DNA of 64,000 nucleotides from Prorocentrum cordatum (lineage: Eukaryota; Sar; Dinophyceae; Prorocentrales; Prorocentraceae): NCBI GenBank assembly GCA_963575745.1, contig CAUYUJ010017987.1:154279-218278 (forward strand). The letters are read 5' to 3'. The stretch's first letter is position 1. Each line of letters starts with the position of its first letter. A program made the position numbers and the translations under genes. Below are positions 62,606 through 64,000 of the stretch, in pieces. Below the pieces are notes generated by a model. The model was not told the DNA's origin. It searched no databases and saw only the letters and a program-made list of their open reading frames with translations.

Positions 62606-62695
<90 letters not shown>

Positions 62696-62700
62696 CCACC
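62301..62700. repeat. ATC array
   Basis: About 400 bp of CATCAT repeats, purest at about 62600-62692, with CCATCC and TCTCATC interruptions. GTCGGGACACC at about 62549 recalls the GTGTCCC spacers in the GAT arrays of the 39.8-44.1 kb composite repeats. Confidence 0.97.
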
Positions 62701-63298
62701 TTCACCTCCACCTCCACCGTCACCTCCTCCACCTCCTTCTCCTACTCCCCCTCCTCCTCCTCATCCCTCCTCCTTCCTCATCAGCATTCTCCCTCCTCCT
62801 TCGCCCTCATCCTCCTCCTCCTCCCTCCTCCTCCTCCCTCTTCCTCCTCCTCCTCCTCCTCTCCTCCCCTCCTGCTCTCCTCCTCCTCTCCTCTCCTCCT
62901 GCATCCATCATCATCAGCATCCATCATCATCATCCCTTCCCCCTTCCTCCTCAGAAGTCTCCCCCCTCCTTCGCCCTCCTCTCCTCCCTCCTCATCCCGT
63001 CCTCCTCATCCTCCTCCTCCTCCTCCTCCTCCTCCTCCTCCTCCTCCTCCTCCTCTTCCCTCCTCCTCCTCCTCTTCCTCCTCCTCCTCCTCTCCTCCTC
63101 CTCCTCCTCTCCTCCTCCTCCTCCTCCCTCCTCCTCCTCCTCCCCTCTTCCTCCTCCTCCTCCTCCTCCTCCTCCTCCTCCTCCTTCCTCCTCCTCCTCC
63201 ATCTCCTCCGCCTCCGCCTCCGCCTCCGCCATCGCCCCGCCTCCTCCTCCTCCTCCTCCTCCTCCGCCTCCTCCTCCTCCTCCTCCTCCTCCTCCTCT
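62701..63298. repeat. TCC/CTC array
   Basis: About 600 bp of CTC with TCCCTC and CCTCTTCC interruptions. Confidence 0.97.
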
Positions 63299-63950
63299 TT
63301 TTCTTCTGATTATTATTCTTCTTCTTATTATTCTTCTTCTTCTTCTTATTATTCTTCTTCTTCGTATTCTTAGTCTGCTTATGCTTCTTCTTATTCTTCT
63401 TCTTCGTATTCTTCTTCTTCTTATTATTCTTCTTCTTATTCTTCTGATTCGTCGTATTCGTCTTATTATTATTCTTCTTCTTCTTCTTCTTATTATTATT
63501 ATTATTATTCTTATTATTAGTATTATTATTGTTCTTCTTCTTATTATTCTTAGTCTTCTCATTATTCGTCTTCTCTTCTTATTCTTCTTATTATTCTTAT
63601 TATTCGTCTTATCATTATTATTATTCTTCTTAGTCGTCTTCTTCTTACTATTATTATTATTCTTCTTGATATTAGTATTATTATTATTCTTCTTATTATT
63701 CTTAGTAATATTATTCTTGTTATTCGTCTTATTCTTCTTCGTCTTCTTAGTATTCTTAGTATTCTTCTTATTATTCTTCTCATTCGTCTTCTTATTCTTA
63801 ATATTCTTCTTCTTATTATTATTATGTTTCTTATTATTATTCTTCTTCTTATTATTATTCGTCTTCTTCTTATTATTCTTATTCTTATTCTTCTTATTAT
63901 TATTCTTAGTATTATTATGCCTATTATTCTTCTTCTTCTTCTTCTTCTTC
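63299..63950. repeat. Mixed TTC/TTA trinucleotide tract
   Basis: About 650 bp consisting almost only of TTC and ATT/TTA triplets in irregular order, with rare CGT, AGT and GAT triplets. Length changes are mostly in threes, so register is kept over long distances. Confidence 0.95.
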
Positions 63951-64000
63951 TTCCTCCTCCTCCTCCTCCTCCTCCTCCTCCTCCTCCTCCTCCTCCTCCT
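63951..64000. repeat. CTC array reaching the window edge
   Basis: Pure CTC repeats to the last base. Confidence 0.98.

Overview
The window is nuclear DNA of a eukaryote, most probably a dinoflagellate. Four observations point that way: a LINE reverse transcriptase carrying QGDPLSSLLFN, the form I associate with dinoflagellate LINEs; candidate introns of the GC-AG type; a degenerate TTTAGGG tract; and high GC content with very heavy load of simple repeats. Haptophytes or other algae are not excluded. There are no operons, no bacterial signals, and no rRNA, tRNA or spliced-leader gene that I can recognise. No complete conventional gene is visible. The window is a gene-poor repeat landscape with a few exon-sized islands.

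Layout. 0-6.6 kb: degenerate copies of a CG-rich dispersed repeat family, ending in a GGGTGGGTGGGAT box and 14-bp satellites, plus two composite elements built on an 89-bp minisatellite. 6.6-19.3 kb: a GGA array, GGGCGGGACATTA-box repeats, 20- and 21-bp minisatellites, a pair of ~500-bp repeats (11.4 and 13.9 kb), a perfect 42-bp palindrome (14.8 kb) and a leader-like ORF (18.1 kb). 19.56-25.18 kb: a decayed LINE on the minus strand, split by two insertions with terminal inverted repeats (TIRs). 25.16-27.5 kb: a 33-bp array, telomere-like repeats and microsatellites. 27.5-28.2 kb: an EF-hand exon cluster (minus) whose intron holds a 182-bp TIR element. 28.2-36 kb: mostly unassigned GC-rich DNA, a nested G-rich array at 31.7-32.4 kb and a fold-back element at 34.7 kb. 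36.06-39.17 kb: a tandem pair of long CG-family copies with expanded TCG cores. 39.8-44.1 kb: three head-to-tail 1.43-kb composite repeats. 43.2-52.2 kb: a ~4.47-kb tandem duplication carrying candidate exons and a LINE 3' fragment, followed by a 452-bp array. 53.65-54.4 kb: a candidate single-pass membrane protein (minus). 55.1-58.0 kb: a 12-bp satellite with AGATCT in most units. 58.4-61.6 kb: GAC/GCC arrays, a duplicated EF-hand-like segment and a candidate membrane protein (minus) with a second copy of the TIR element in its intron. 61.6-64 kb: trinucleotide arrays.

The most interesting signal is the ~180-bp TIR element. Both copies (27769-27950 and 60856-61035) lie inside apparent GC-AG introns whose flanking reading frames join in phase, which is what an intron-generating element (introner) would look like. 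The LINE's two TIR insertions can likewise be removed without changing frame.
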